Part shown: one piece after another, positions 1 through 7,686 of the stretch
Numbering within the stretch: position 1 is the stretch's first letter
Layout: every line of letters begins with the position of its first letter
Assembly: GCA_018266915.1 (NCBI GenBank)
Contig: JAFDZM010000046.1
Coordinates: 1-64,000, forward strand
DNA from: Bacteroidota bacterium
GTDB taxonomy: Bacteria > Bacteroidota > Bacteroidia > Sphingobacteriales > Sphingobacteriaceae
Direction of reading: 5' to 3'
Length of the DNA stretch: 64,000 nt
The notes under the pieces: model-generated
Told to the model about the DNA's origin: nothing
Databases searched by the model: none
Seen by the model: the letters and a program-made list of their open reading frames with translations, nothing else
Translations under genes and position numbers: made by a program

Positions 1-26
1 CAAAAAATATTTGCTTTTAAACACAG

Positions 27-148
27 TTCATTCTGAGCGAGAGCGAAGAATCTATAACGGAATTTGCTACGTTGTAGTAGTTTCAAATGAAACGCATAGC
101 AAAAAAGATACTACTCGCGACAGATGTTTCACTATCGTTCAACATGAC
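27..148. repeat. Inverted repeat, TCATTCTGAGCGA family
   Basis: Two arms (27-53 and about 122-148) are diverged inverted copies of one roughly 27-base unit; the core TCATTCTGAGCGAGAGCGAA can be read on the left, and its relative TCATGTTGAACGATAGTGAA on the opposite strand on the right. The same unit returns at 38878-39016. The spacer is AT-rich with no reading frame. The pair lies downstream of mtgA, so it may act as an RNA hairpin at the transcript end; that role is inferred. Confidence 0.7.
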
Positions 149-166
149 AAGAGGGGGGAGTGATAC

Positions 167-862
167 TTAAAAATCCAACGGCCCCAATCTTCTCATATTC
201 TTACGTATCAAATACTGCCGGTGCCTTACATAATCGCTCGGATTAGTAGGCGACCATTTCAATGGATCTGGAAAAATCGAGGCAATAGCCGCAGCCTGGT
301 AGGTATTCAGGTCGCTGGCTGATTTGTGGTAGTAGTTTTGCGCAGCCGCTTCCACGCCATAAATGCCATCGCCCATTTCTATCTCATTAAGGTAAACCTC
401 CATGATGCGCTTTTTGCTCCAGAATAGTTCGATCAATATGGTGAAATACGCCTCAAAGCCTTTGCGGACATAAGAGCGTCCCGGCCAAAGGAATACGTTT
501 TTTGCTGTTTGTTGTGATATGGTACTGCCGCCCTGCAGCTTATGGTTGTGCGCATTTTTCTCTATGGCCTGCTCCATCGCTTTAAAGTCAAAGCCAAAAT
601 GGTCCAGGAACTTTTGGTCTTCAGCAGCCACGGCAGCACGTTTCATGGGGTCGGAGATATCATCAAAATCGATCCATTTTTTATCGATCTTCCAGTCTTT
701 GCCGTCGCTCTTACGCTCAAACCCGCGACTGATCATCAACCAGGTAACCGGCGGGTTCACAAAACGATACAGCAATACCCACAGTATGCTGACCGCAAAG
801 AAAAGGATCAGGGCCAGTTTTAGGATGCGTAGGATAAGTTTCAGGATGCCGCCGCGTTTCAT
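167..862 (-). CDS. mtgA: Monofunctional biosynthetic peptidoglycan transglycosylase
   Basis: The enzyme polymerises lipid II into glycan strands at the outer face of the inner membrane, without a transpeptidase domain. The 231-residue product has one N-terminal membrane segment (about residues 10-32) followed by a single GT51 domain. Family motifs are clear: EDQKFLDHFGFD with the catalytic Glu at 81, GGSTISQQ at 111-118 and KRIMEVYLNE at 151-160. The length matches stand-alone MtgA (about 230-240) and there is no penicillin-binding domain. It stands alone, with repeat-bearing intergenic DNA on both sides. The ATG start directly precedes a Lys/Arg-rich stretch and the membrane helix, as expected for an N-in anchor. 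Confidence 0.95.
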   Translation of the reverse strand: MKRGGILKLILRILKLALILFFAVSILWVLLYRFVNPPVTWLMISRGFERKSDGKDWKIDKKWIDFDDISDPMKRAAVAAEDQKFLDHFGFDFKAMEQAIEKNAHNHKLQGGSTISQQTAKNVFLWPGRSYVRKGFEAYFTILIELFWSKKRIMEVYLNEIEMGDGIYGVEAAAQNYYHKSASDLNTYQAAAIASIFPDPLKWSPTNPSDYVRHRQYLIRKNMRRLGPLDF

Positions 863-911
863 GTTTCGAAAATATCGTTTTGATTTCGGATTTATTTCAT
901 TTACTCATCAA

Positions 912-1010
912 AATCTCAGTGTCTCTCTGTGAAAACTCTCGGCGTCCTTTGTGGTTTAAAAAAATTTACCACAAAGTTCACAGAGAAAGATCGCAGAGTT
1001 CACAGAGATT
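912..1010. repeat. Word palindrome, CTCTGTGAA type
   Basis: A long imperfect inverted repeat fills the space between mtgA and the next gene. The arms (about 912-957 and 966-1010) are built from diverged 9-10 base words such as CTCTGTGAA and CTCTGCGAT and end inward in CCTTTGTGGT / ACCACAAAG around a T/A-rich loop. It belongs to the architecture described in the findings. No promoter or frame is evident inside. Confidence 0.75.
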
Positions 1011-1106
1011 TTATCGGTACCAATCAAACAAAAAAGTATCTGACTTTTACACCAAATACCTTTTATAAGTTTCAAGAAAATCCTACTTCCACTATTTTCA
1101 ATTGCC

Positions 1107-1718
1107 TTAATGAAGCGCAAAGTTGAAAGTAGCTTTTACGCCTACCTGGCTATAGCCTCCACCCGGCTCAGGACGGTTTTCATAAAAAAGGCTCAGGTCG
1201 GTAGAGTTTCGCCCTCTGAAACCCAGCGGGAAAGAATATCCCCCGCCAGCTGAATAAATAAATGCTGTAGGTTTATAAGTGTAGTCAGAACTGTAATTAT
1301 TAACGTTGAATGATGCACCTGCAAGACCTTCAATAAAGAACCGTCTAATAGGAAATATCTTCAGGCCGGCTTCAACGGGGATAAACGACGCGATATCTCC
1401 ATAATAATAGGTGCCATAATCATATCCGTAATAAGGGTCATACCCCACATCATATCCGCCACCTGATACATAAAAGGTATATCCGGTCGAAAACAGCACA
1501 CTTACCGGCGAATGTTTAAGCGGCACTTCCAGGGCAACTGAAATACCTCCCGCTTCAGGGAAATAATCCGAAACCGGGCCTGTAGAAAACCCTGAATTGA
1601 TGCCGACATCAAGTTTTAGTGGCCGGGAATTATTGTATAACGGATTATACTGTGCACTTGCATGATACACTGCACCTAACAGAACCGCAATTAAAAGTAA
1701 GGCTTTCTTAATATTCAT
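1107..1718 (-). CDS. Small outer-membrane beta-barrel protein
   Basis: The 203-residue product begins with a Sec signal peptide (Lys-Lys, hydrophobic run, cleavage near ASA-Q at about 22-23). The mature part alternates polar and aromatic residues in a pattern typical of 8-strand porin-like barrels and ends in a short strand (VGVKATFNFALH). A Tyr/Gly/Asp-rich stretch around residues 93-110 looks like an extracellular loop. It resembles the generic PorT/OMP_b-brl proteins of Bacteroidota, and related short barrels occur in this window at 39839-41685. The function is unknown and no partner gene is adjacent. The fold call is by pattern, not by a named family hit. Confidence 0.75.
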   Translation of the reverse strand: MNIKKALLLIAVLLGAVYHASAQYNPLYNNSRPLKLDVGINSGFSTGPVSDYFPEAGGISVALEVPLKHSPVSVLFSTGYTFYVSGGGYDVGYDPYYGYDYGTYYYGDIASFIPVEAGLKIFPIRRFFIEGLAGASFNVNNYSSDYTYKPTAFIYSAGGGYSFPLGFRGRNSTDLSLFYENRPEPGGGYSQVGVKATFNFALH

Positions 1719-1847
1719 TTTAATAAGATATCAATATTTCAAAATTAAATAACAATCAGAACTATTAACGGGTTTTTCCCGGCAGTTAATTTATACACTG
1801 TTAAATTGTTACACAGCAATAACAAATAATGGCATTACAGCCAACAA

Positions 1848-1879
1848 AAAAGGCGCTTAGTATATACTAAGCACCTTTT
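1848..1879 (-). terminator. Terminator of the rpsF-rpsR-rplI operon
   Basis: A near-perfect hairpin (GCTTAG pairing with CTAAGC around TATATA) is bounded by A-rich and T-rich tails. It lies about 60 bases after the rplI stop, read on the minus strand, and ends in a T run. It is a classic intrinsic terminator and could work in both directions. Confidence 0.85.
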
Positions 1880-1905
1880 ATAAGTTTCAAATTCTCCAGT
1901 CAAAA

Positions 1906-1930
1906 TTCCGACTTCGGAAATCCGACCTCC
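1906..1930. repeat. One-sided word array, TCCGACT type
   Basis: Three diverged 7-base words (TCCGACT, TCGGAAA, TCCGACC) lie in tandem just after the rplI stop codon. No inverted partner is visible nearby. The words resemble those of the palindrome around the four-helix-bundle gene at 5786-6273, so this is probably a decayed or half copy. Confidence 0.5.
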
Positions 1931-1938
1931 AAACTCAA

Positions 1939-2382
1939 TTATTCCGCTACTACTTCAAACGGAACTTTAACTTTCACTTCTTTGTGCAGGTTCAGGTTGG
2001 CAGTGTATTCGCCAAGCATTTTTGGTTCTGCATCAAAAGTGATACGGCGACGGTCAACTTCAAAGCCTTCTTTTTTCAAAGCGTCAGCAATCTGAATAGT
2101 GTTGATCGCACCAAATATTTTACCGCTTTCGCCTGCTTTTGCACCGATGGTCAGTTTTACACCTTCCAGTTTAGCTGCAATAGCGTCAGCATCTTTACGG
2201 ATCTTTTCTTGTTTGAATTGCGCCTGTTTCAGGTTTTCAGCTAAAACTTTGCGGGCAGATTCAGTAGCCAGAGTAGCAAATCCCTGCGGGATAAGGTAGT
2301 TACGGCCATAACCTGGTTTTACCTTTACGATTTCGTCTTTCTCACCGAGGTTCTTTACGTCTTGTTTTAAAATAACTTCCAT
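1939..2382 (-). CDS. rplI: 50S ribosomal protein L9
   Basis: L9 binds 23S rRNA near the base of the L1 stalk and helps keep the reading frame. The 147-residue product shows the highly conserved N-terminal block MEVILKQDVKNLGEKDEIV and GYGRNYLIPQGFA, then the long connecting helix (about 40-75) and the C-terminal domain. Length is normal for bacterial L9. It is the last gene of the rpsF-rpsR-rplI operon, 16 bases after rpsR, and is followed by a strong terminator. Confidence 0.98.
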   Translation of the reverse strand: MEVILKQDVKNLGEKDEIVKVKPGYGRNYLIPQGFATLATESARKVLAENLKQAQFKQEKIRKDADAIAAKLEGVKLTIGAKAGESGKIFGAINTIQIADALKKEGFEVDRRRITFDAEPKMLGEYTANLNLHKEVKVKVPFEVVAE

Positions 2383-2398
2383 TGTTTAAACCTCCTGA

Positions 2399-2662
2399 TT
2401 ATTTTAAAGAATCTGTTACATAAGGTAATAAACCGATATGACGTGCACGCTTCACAGCTTGAGCCACTTTACGCTGAAACTTTAATGAAGTACCTGTTAA
2501 GCGACGTGGTAATACTTTACCCTGGTCGTTTACGAACTTTAATAAAAAGTTTGCGTCTTTGTAATCGATGTATTTGATACCGTTTTTCTTAAAGCGGCAG
2601 TATTTTTTACGTGTATCGTCCACCTTGGGAGCAGTAACGTATTGGATTTGTTCGTTAGCCAT
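2399..2662 (-). CDS. rpsR: 30S ribosomal protein S18
   Basis: S18 binds the 30S platform as a heterodimer with S6. The 87-residue product carries the family signature: KYCRFKKNGIKYIDYKD, then FVNDQGKVLPRRLTGTSLK, then QRKVAQAVKRARHIGLLPY. It begins at the last base of rpsF (stop and start share one base), so the two are translationally coupled. This matches the need for equal S6 and S18. Unlike the common rpsF-ssb-rpsR order, no ssb sits between them here. Confidence 0.98.
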   Translation of the reverse strand: MANEQIQYVTAPKVDDTRKKYCRFKKNGIKYIDYKDANFLLKFVNDQGKVLPRRLTGTSLKFQRKVAQAVKRARHIGLLPYVTDSLK

Positions 2663-3030
2663 TATTTTGCTGCCTCCTCTGCTTTAACGGTTTTCTTTTG
2701 ATTGAAAGCGCCACTGCGTTTCTTCTCATTGTAAGCAATAGCGTGTTTGTCAAGCGCAATAGTCAGGAAACGCAATACGCGCTCATCACGTTTGAACTCA
2801 ATCTCCAATTTATTAATTAATTCACCCGGAGCCTTGTATTCAGTTAAGTGATAGTACCCTGAATTTTTCTTCTGAATAGGGTACGCTAGTTTCTTCAAAC
2901 CCCAATTATCCTCCTGGACAATTTCGGCTCCGTTATCTTTTAAGAATTTGCTGTACTTGGCAATAGCCTCCTTAGCAGTTTCTTCAGATAACAACGGGGT
3001 AAGAATGATTACGGTTTCGTACTGTTGCAT
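2662..3030 (-). CDS. rpsF: 30S ribosomal protein S6
   Basis: S6 is a 30S platform protein that pairs with S18. The 122-residue product opens with MQQYETVIILTPLLSEE and contains NWGLKKLAYPIQKKNSGYYH and FKRDERVLRFLTI, all typical of the family. The C-terminus has the usual basic, low-complexity tail. It is the first gene of the operon; a good promoter lies 45-75 bases upstream, leaving a leader of roughly 40 bases that could host S6:S18 autoregulation, although I do not see a clear binding site. Confidence 0.98.
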   Translation of the reverse strand: MQQYETVIILTPLLSEETAKEAIAKYSKFLKDNGAEIVQEDNWGLKKLAYPIQKKNSGYYHLTEYKAPGELINKLEIEFKRDERVLRFLTIALDKHAIAYNEKKRSGAFNQKKTVKAEEAAK

Positions 3031-3074
3031 TATCTTGCTTTGTTTTAATGTTTTACCCGTATAGAACGGGGCTG

Positions 3075-3104
3075 CAAATGTAGGTATAGTTTTCGTTTTT
3101 TCAA
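3075..3104 (-). promoter_or_regulatory. Promoter of the rpsF operon
   Basis: On the minus strand the -7 element TACATTTG (3082-3075) matches the Bacteroidota consensus TAnnTTTG. A TTG at 3104-3102 sits exactly 19 bases upstream of it, as expected for the -33 element. The start codon is 44 bases downstream. Confidence 0.8.
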
Positions 3105-3655
3105 AGAATTTTGAGGGTTATTTTGTGTGATGCTTGGCGCGTGGCGATTTTTCTTTTGTGTCATTGCGAGGAGCAGGGTGGGTGGTGTGCAGGGGCGACG
3201 AAGCAATCGCATGCTAAACAGGGCGAATATGCGGGGCTAAACATTGTCTAACTATGATTGAGCTGATTAAAGGATTACTATGATCGCTCATCAAACCCAA
3301 AATAGGTGGTGTCATGCAGGCACTCGAAGTGCGGTGCGAGGGGCTGTACAGCATATTGTCAGAACCTGAATTTGTAGAATTAACGAATTAATAGAATTGA
3401 AGACTGCTAACTGCCACTGTCAACTGCTAATTAAAGATACGGGCACCCGGGCGGGCTTTTCGCTCATACTGCACAGGCATTAGCCACGGGCCGGTATCCG
3501 CTACAATCCCTGGTGCGGCTGAGCGGTCAGATTAATATTCCGGGTAATAACAATGTGAAAATTTTTATCAAAAATCCATCTATGTTTTTTGACAAAACTT
3601 ATATAACATTGTATATCAAATAAACGCAAACGCTAACTATTTAAAATATACGATC
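3105..3655. other. Non-coding stretch with repeat debris
   Basis: No convincing gene occurs in these 550 bases. It holds a disrupted copy of the TCATTGCGAGGA repeat (about 3162-3215; an intact pair is at 20989-21123). It also holds a one-sided array of 7-base words (ACTGCTA, ACTGCCA, ACTGCTA) at 3402-3432, and GAATTA-like words just before it. The last 100 bases are very AT-rich and should carry the promoter of the acidic protein gene at 3656, but I cannot fix its elements. Confidence 0.5.
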
Positions 3656-3892
3656 ATGCTAATCACTGATCTTGAAATGGATGAGGAATTAATGGTTAAC
3701 TCCTCATGGGAACCTGAAGACGATAGCTGGGAAGACGAAGATGATGAAGACTTTGAGGATGAGGACTTTGACGACAGGCTCCAGGATATGGATGACCTGC
3801 ATGAGATCCAGGCTGATGACGATATCGGCGAACCTGATCCTGAAGACGACGATCATTTCCCGGATGAGTATGAAGATGAGGATGATGAATAA
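3656..3892 (+). CDS. Hypothetical hyperacidic 78-residue protein
   Basis: I do not recognise a family. The product has 43 Asp/Glu among 78 residues (counted by eye), very few basic residues, no signal peptide and no membrane segment, so it is probably an intrinsically disordered cytoplasmic protein. The start codon is preceded by AT-rich DNA. It lies 69 bases upstream of dnaX on the same strand and divergent from rpsF. The frame is long for so biased a composition and codon use looks normal. It might be a DNA mimic or a chaperone-like acidic protein; this is speculation. Confidence 0.6.
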   Translation: MLITDLEMDEELMVNSSWEPEDDSWEDEDDEDFEDEDFDDRLQDMDDLHEIQADDDIGEPDPEDDDHFPDEYEDEDDE

Positions 3893-3961
3893 TCGCCTCG
3901 CTAATATTCTCAACATTCCTTTTACCGGGTCTTTAACTTAAGGCATATTCTTGCTACCTTA

Positions 3962-5782
3962 GTGGCTGTGGAGAATTTTATTGTATCGGCACGTAAGTAC
4001 CGTCCGGCTACCTTTGAAAGTGTTGTAGGTCAGCAGCATATAACCAATACGCTAAAAAACGCGATCAGGAATAATCAGCTTGCACAGGCATTTTTATTCT
4101 GCGGTCCGCGTGGTGTGGGTAAAACCACCTGTGCCCGTATTCTTGCCAAAACCATCAATTGTGAGAATCTTCAACCAAACGGAGAGGCCTGCGGGGTGTG
4201 TGCTTCGTGTACTTCATTCCAGAACGGAAATTCTTTCAATATCCACGAGTTGGATGCTGCTTCCAATAACTCTGTTGACGATATCCGCAGCCTGATAGAC
4301 CAGGTGCGCATACCGCCGCAAGCCGGCAGATATAAGATATATATCATCGATGAGGTGCACATGCTATCACAAGCTGCCTTCAATGCTTTTTTAAAGACGT
4401 TGGAAGAGCCGCCTCATTATGCCATATTTATATTAGCCACTACCGAAAAGCACAAAATACTTCCTACCATATTATCACGCTGCCAGATATTCGATTTTAA
4501 CCGTATCCGGGTGGAGGATATGGCCAATCACCTGGCGTCGATCGCTAAAAAGGAAAATATTCAATACGAAGCAGATGGCTTGCATATCATCGCCCAAAAA
4601 GCTGATGGCGGTTTGCGTGATGCCTTATCGATGTTCGACCAGATCGTTAGCTTCTCGGATGGGAATGTTACTTATCGTACAGTAATCGATAACCTGAACA
4701 TTCTTGATTATGATTATTACTTTAATATCATCGATGGCCTGTTAAAGGAAGATACCGCTAATACCTTATTGTTATTTGATGAGATTTTATCCAAAGGTTT
4801 TGACGGTGCTCATTTTATATCTGGGTTATCAGAACATTTCCGCAATCTGCTGGTAAGCAAAGATGTAGCCACATTAAAGCTGCTCGAAGTAAGTGAAGGG
4901 ATTAAAGCGAAGTATTTGCAGCAATCACAGGCATCATCCGTATCGTTCCTATTATCGGCAATGAATATAGCCAATCAGTGTGATCTGAGTTATAAGCTAA
5001 GCAAGAATCAGCGCTTGCAAGTTGAGCTCGCCTTGCTCAAAATGTGTCATTTGCCCTCGGCATTCAATATGCTCACCGCGCCTGCCGTAGAAATGACTGC
5101 TACAGATGGGCAGGTAAAAAAAAAACCTGATACCCCAGCAGTAAGTCAGCCCGTAGCGCCAAAAGTTGAGAATAGTGCATCACCCGTAAGCCCTCAGCCT
5201 GTTACGCAGGATAAACCCGAAGCACCAACACCGGCTAAAGAATCTGTAAAAAATGGAAGCGAACCGATAGCTGCTGAAAAGCCGAAATCATCGTTTGTTC
5301 CTAACCTAAATTCTCCTTCTACATCAATAAAAATTCCATCTTTAAAGGATTTAGGTAAAACAACCGCTGCTGAAATGGCAGAAGAAGATGACCCTTATAT
5401 AAAAGGCGATGCTATCGAAGATTTCACTATGGACGCTTTCCTGAAGCATTGGAGCGATTACGCAGCCAAACTTAAAGCCGATGGCAATATGACGCTGGTC
5501 ACCATATTTACTGCTAATGCTCCAACCATGCTGAAACCGTATGAGTTTGAGGTAATTTTAGCCAACAAGACCCAGGAAAACCAGTTTAGAGAGGACAAGC
5601 ATAACCTGCTTAACTTTCTGCGCGTAGGATTAAGAAACTTCAATATCGAAGTAACTACACGAATTGATGAGATCAAAGCCGCCAAACGCCCATATACCAC
5701 GACAGAGAAGTATCAGCATATGGCTAACAAAAATCCACAACTGGCAGAGTTAAGACGTCGTTTTAATCTTGATTTGGATTGA
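3962..5782 (+). CDS. dnaX: DNA polymerase III subunits gamma and tau
   Basis: This is the clamp-loader ATPase of the replisome. The 606-residue product has Walker A GPRGVGKT (48-55), a zinc-binding set C67-C77-C80-C83, the DEVH box (130-133), the SRC motif within ILSRCQIFDF, and the lid and collar domains to about residue 370. A Pro/Lys/Ser-rich linker (about 380-455) then leads to a C-terminal domain typical of tau. The start is GTG; a second GTG two codons later (3968) would give the usual N-terminus beginning ENFIVSARKYRP, so the exact start is open. A run of ten A at 5116-5125 lies just after the collar domain, and both shifted frames stop within a few codons, which suggests that a short gamma form is made by slippage. 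Confidence 0.97.
   Translation: MAVENFIVSARKYRPATFESVVGQQHITNTLKNAIRNNQLAQAFLFCGPRGVGKTTCARILAKTINCENLQPNGEACGVCASCTSFQNGNSFNIHELDAASNNSVDDIRSLIDQVRIPPQAGRYKIYIIDEVHMLSQAAFNAFLKTLEEPPHYAIFILATTEKHKILPTILSRCQIFDFNRIRVEDMANHLASIAKKENIQYEADGLHIIAQKADGGLRDALSMFDQIVSFSDGNVTYRTVIDNLNILDYDYYFNIIDGLLKEDTANTLLLFDEILSKGFDGAHFISGLSEHFRNLLVSKDVATLKLLEVSEGIKAKYLQQSQASSVSFLLSAMNIANQCDLSYKLSKNQRLQVELALLKMCHLPSAFNMLTAPAVEMTATDGQVKKKPDTPAVSQPVAPKVENSASPVSPQPVTQDKPEAPTPAKESVKNGSEPIAAEKPKSSFVPNLNSPSTSIKIPSLKDLGKTTAAEMAEEDDPYIKGDAIEDFTMDAFLKHWSDYAAKLKADGNMTLVTIFTANAPTMLKPYEFEVILANKTQENQFREDKHNLLNFLRVGLRNFNIEVTTRIDEIKAAKRPYTTTEKYQHMANKNPQLAELRRRFNLDLD
5116..5125 (+). promoter_or_regulatory. A10 slippery tract in dnaX
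   Basis: Ten consecutive A span codons 385-388 (Val-Lys-Lys-Lys). One extra A gives Thr then TGA. One missing A gives a short tail ending in TAA within seven codons. Either event would release a product of about 390 residues that keeps the ATPase and collar domains but loses the tau region. This mirrors the A9 tract of Thermus thermophilus dnaX. Function here is inferred. Confidence 0.6.
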
Positions 5783-5785
5783 TAT

Positions 5786-6273
5786 CGGAGGTCAGAAGTC
5801 GGACGTCAGAAGTGATGCGAATAAATTATATTTGAAATCAGGATGTGCATAAGCATTTCCTTTTATTTTATATATGATCAAAACCTTTTTCGACCTCGAC
5901 GTTTATCGCATTGGAAATGAGTATGCAATGAAGATATTCTTGTTAACGAGATCATTTCCGAAATCAGAAACCTATTCATTAACTAGTCAGATAGTCGATT
6001 CTTCGAGATCGATTTGTGCTAATATTGCCGAAGGTTGGGGTAGACGCACTTATGAGGGCGAGTTTAAGAGATTTCTCGTTTATTCGATGGGTTCATTACA
6101 AGAAACCAAATCGTGGCTGCAATTTGCTTTACAATGCAAGTATATCGATATCGAAGAGCATAATAAGCTTGCAGAAGATTCCGAGATAATAGGTTCCAAA
6201 CTGTTCAAATTACATCAAAACTGGAAATCATAGCTCTAAACTCGAATTTCTGACTTCAGACCTCTGACCTCCG
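5786..6273. repeat. Inverted-repeat element carrying a four-helix-bundle gene
   Basis: The 28-base arms at 5786-5813 and 6246-6273 match as inverted copies at 24 of 28 positions. Each is three diverged 7-base words of the type GTCAGAA. The left arm begins 3 bases after the dnaX stop and the right arm ends exactly at the stop codon of the convergent gene. Between them lies only the S23-type gene at 5874-6233, so an RNA copy would fold into a stem with the gene in its loop. Confidence 0.75.
5874..6233 (+). CDS. Four helix bundle protein (S23 / 23S rRNA intervening-sequence family)
   Basis: The 119-residue product matches the S23-type family first seen in intervening sequences of 23S rRNA and related to Avd of diversity-generating retroelements. 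Visible features are FFDLDVYRIGNEYAMKIF, SLTSQIVDSSRSICANIAEG and the G(R)R motif before FKRFLVYSMGSLQETKSWL, all helical and of normal family length (115-125). There is no signal peptide. The biochemical role is unknown; relatives form basic pentameric barrels that may bind nucleic acid. It stands outside rRNA here, between dnaX and a convergent gene, and is enclosed by 28-base inverted repeats. Confidence 0.9.
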   Translation: MIKTFFDLDVYRIGNEYAMKIFLLTRSFPKSETYSLTSQIVDSSRSICANIAEGWGRRTYEGEFKRFLVYSMGSLQETKSWLQFALQCKYIDIEEHNKLAEDSEIIGSKLFKLHQNWKS

Positions 6274-6699
6274 TCATCTTTTACGATCATTCTTTGGATA
6301 ACCTTCCTCATCCAGGTCAGTTCGACTGTCCTCAGGAGTGCGCGAAAGTATATCGTCTATTGGATCTACTTCCACAATCTTTCCGATGTTATCTACATGC
6401 ATGCCTAACTGATTAACGTCAGTTTCAAGCGATTCGTTAGGAATGTATTCGTCCGCAGTATCATATGGATTGGCTTCGTCATAGGTTGAGTCCATGTCGG
6501 CGCCATTTTTGGCTGATGTATGGTAAGGATCTGGATGGTCATAATCCGGGTCGTCGCTTTCTACATCGTATTCAAAGCTGTCCTCATCTTCGTTGAAGTT
6601 CAGGTTTTCTACGTCTGACTCTTCACCTAATTGGTCTTTCAATGTCCTGTCCCTGTCATCCTGATCGTCAAATTCAGGAGAAAATGCTCTCTTAGCCAT
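6274..6699 (-). CDS. Hypothetical acidic 141-residue protein
   Basis: I do not recognise a family. The product is rich in Asp, Glu, Asn, Pro and Tyr and has no hydrophobic core, signal peptide or membrane segment, so it is probably disordered. Short DP(Y/D) motifs recur (DDPDYDHPDPYH, EANPYDTADEY). The N-terminus MAKRAFSPEFDD is basic and short. It is convergent to the S23-type gene, and its stop codon touches the right inverted repeat. Conserved acidic proteins of this kind are common in Sphingobacteriaceae genomes, but I cannot name one. Confidence 0.6.
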   Translation of the reverse strand: MAKRAFSPEFDDQDDRDRTLKDQLGEESDVENLNFNEDEDSFEYDVESDDPDYDHPDPYHTSAKNGADMDSTYDEANPYDTADEYIPNESLETDVNQLGMHVDNIGKIVEVDPIDDILSRTPEDSRTDLDEEGYPKNDRKR

Positions 6700-6767
6700 A
6701 ACTTATCCTTTCTTAATTTAACAATAAAGTTCGGCTAAGGATTTGAAAAAATGATATAAATCTGCGA

Positions 6768-7478
6768 TTAAAAATTTATCTGCTTGCGGTACGAAGTTAC
6801 CTCGCCAAGGGAGAATTTTACACCAATGGTGAACTGGGTATAAGCATCGTTCAGGTGTCCGGCTTTAAAGCCATCCAGTTCATCGCCAAATACGTAGTTA
6901 TATTGGTACCCGATGTCCAGTTTGATGTCCGGGCGTGAGTATTTGTTAAAAATCTTAAACTCATAACCAATGCGAAATGGAATAAATACCTCGCTTGATT
7001 TATTGAGGCCCGGCGTATAATAACCCGGATACTGTATCGAATATCTGTTTATGCTGGATATATTATCATAGATGATGCCGACGCCTGCGCCTGCATACAG
7101 GTTTTTCAAAGCGTTGGCCAGACCATTCTGCGAGTAATCGATCAGCTCACCGGCCTGTAATTGCAACCGGAATGCATAATATTGATAATCTGCAGCAAAT
7201 TGTCTTCCCAGCGGATCATTAATAGCATCTCCACCGGCAAGCTTACCGAATTGTGCCTCAAAAATATAATTGACAAATGGCCCCTGGTTGTAGTTGAAAT
7301 TGAAATTGACCGCTTTAGTACTTTTAGGGGTCACTACATCGCCGAAGAATTGATTGAAGCCGACGGAAAAGCCAACATCGTATCTTCCATAGTCATAACC
7401 AATCTGGGCTTTTGAAATAAGGGAGGTTAAACATGTAAGGAGAGTTAGGAGTGCAGTTCTTACAATAAGTTTTGTCAT
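6768..7478 (-). CDS. Outer-membrane beta-barrel protein, DUF6089-like
   Basis: The 236-residue product has a signal peptide (cleavage near SKA-Q, about residue 24-25) and mature sequence with alternating aromatic strands. The opening YDYGRYDVGFSVGFNQFFGD and the spacing of Gly-rich strands resemble the DUF6089 barrel proteins of Bacteroidota, whose usual length is about 230-290. The C-terminus ends GEVTSYRKQINF with a terminal Phe, as in many outer-membrane proteins. It is monocistronic. Its role is not known; assignment to DUF6089 is from pattern memory and needs a profile search. Confidence 0.7.
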   Translation of the reverse strand: MTKLIVRTALLTLLTCLTSLISKAQIGYDYGRYDVGFSVGFNQFFGDVVTPKSTKAVNFNFNYNQGPFVNYIFEAQFGKLAGGDAINDPLGRQFAADYQYYAFRLQLQAGELIDYSQNGLANALKNLYAGAGVGIIYDNISSINRYSIQYPGYYTPGLNKSSEVFIPFRIGYEFKIFNKYSRPDIKLDIGYQYNYVFGDELDGFKAGHLNDAYTQFTIGVKFSLGEVTSYRKQINF

Positions 7479-7646
7479 AATCAGAGGGTGGCCCTATATC
7501 TGGCTGGCAAATATTTCTTTAATATGTCACAATTTTATAAAAATAACCTGAATGTTTCATTAATTAACGCTGAAAATGAAATATTTGTTCACCAGGCTTA
7601 ATAATAATTTCAACAAAGTATTTAACAATTAGGAATACCAATTTTA

Positions 7647-7654
7647 TATATTTG
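7647..7654 (+). promoter_or_regulatory. Likely -7 element for icd
   Basis: TATATTTG fits TAnnTTTG and lies 32 bases before the icd ATG. No clear TTG is found 19 bases upstream, so only the -7 element supports the call. Confidence 0.5.
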
Positions 7655-7686
7655 AGCCCTTTAAAAACAGAAAATAAAACCAGGTT

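Noticed and set aside
519..932. 137-codon plus-strand frame over mtgA
   Set aside because: It is antisense to a clear GT51 gene, Ser/Arg-rich shadow translation with no motif.
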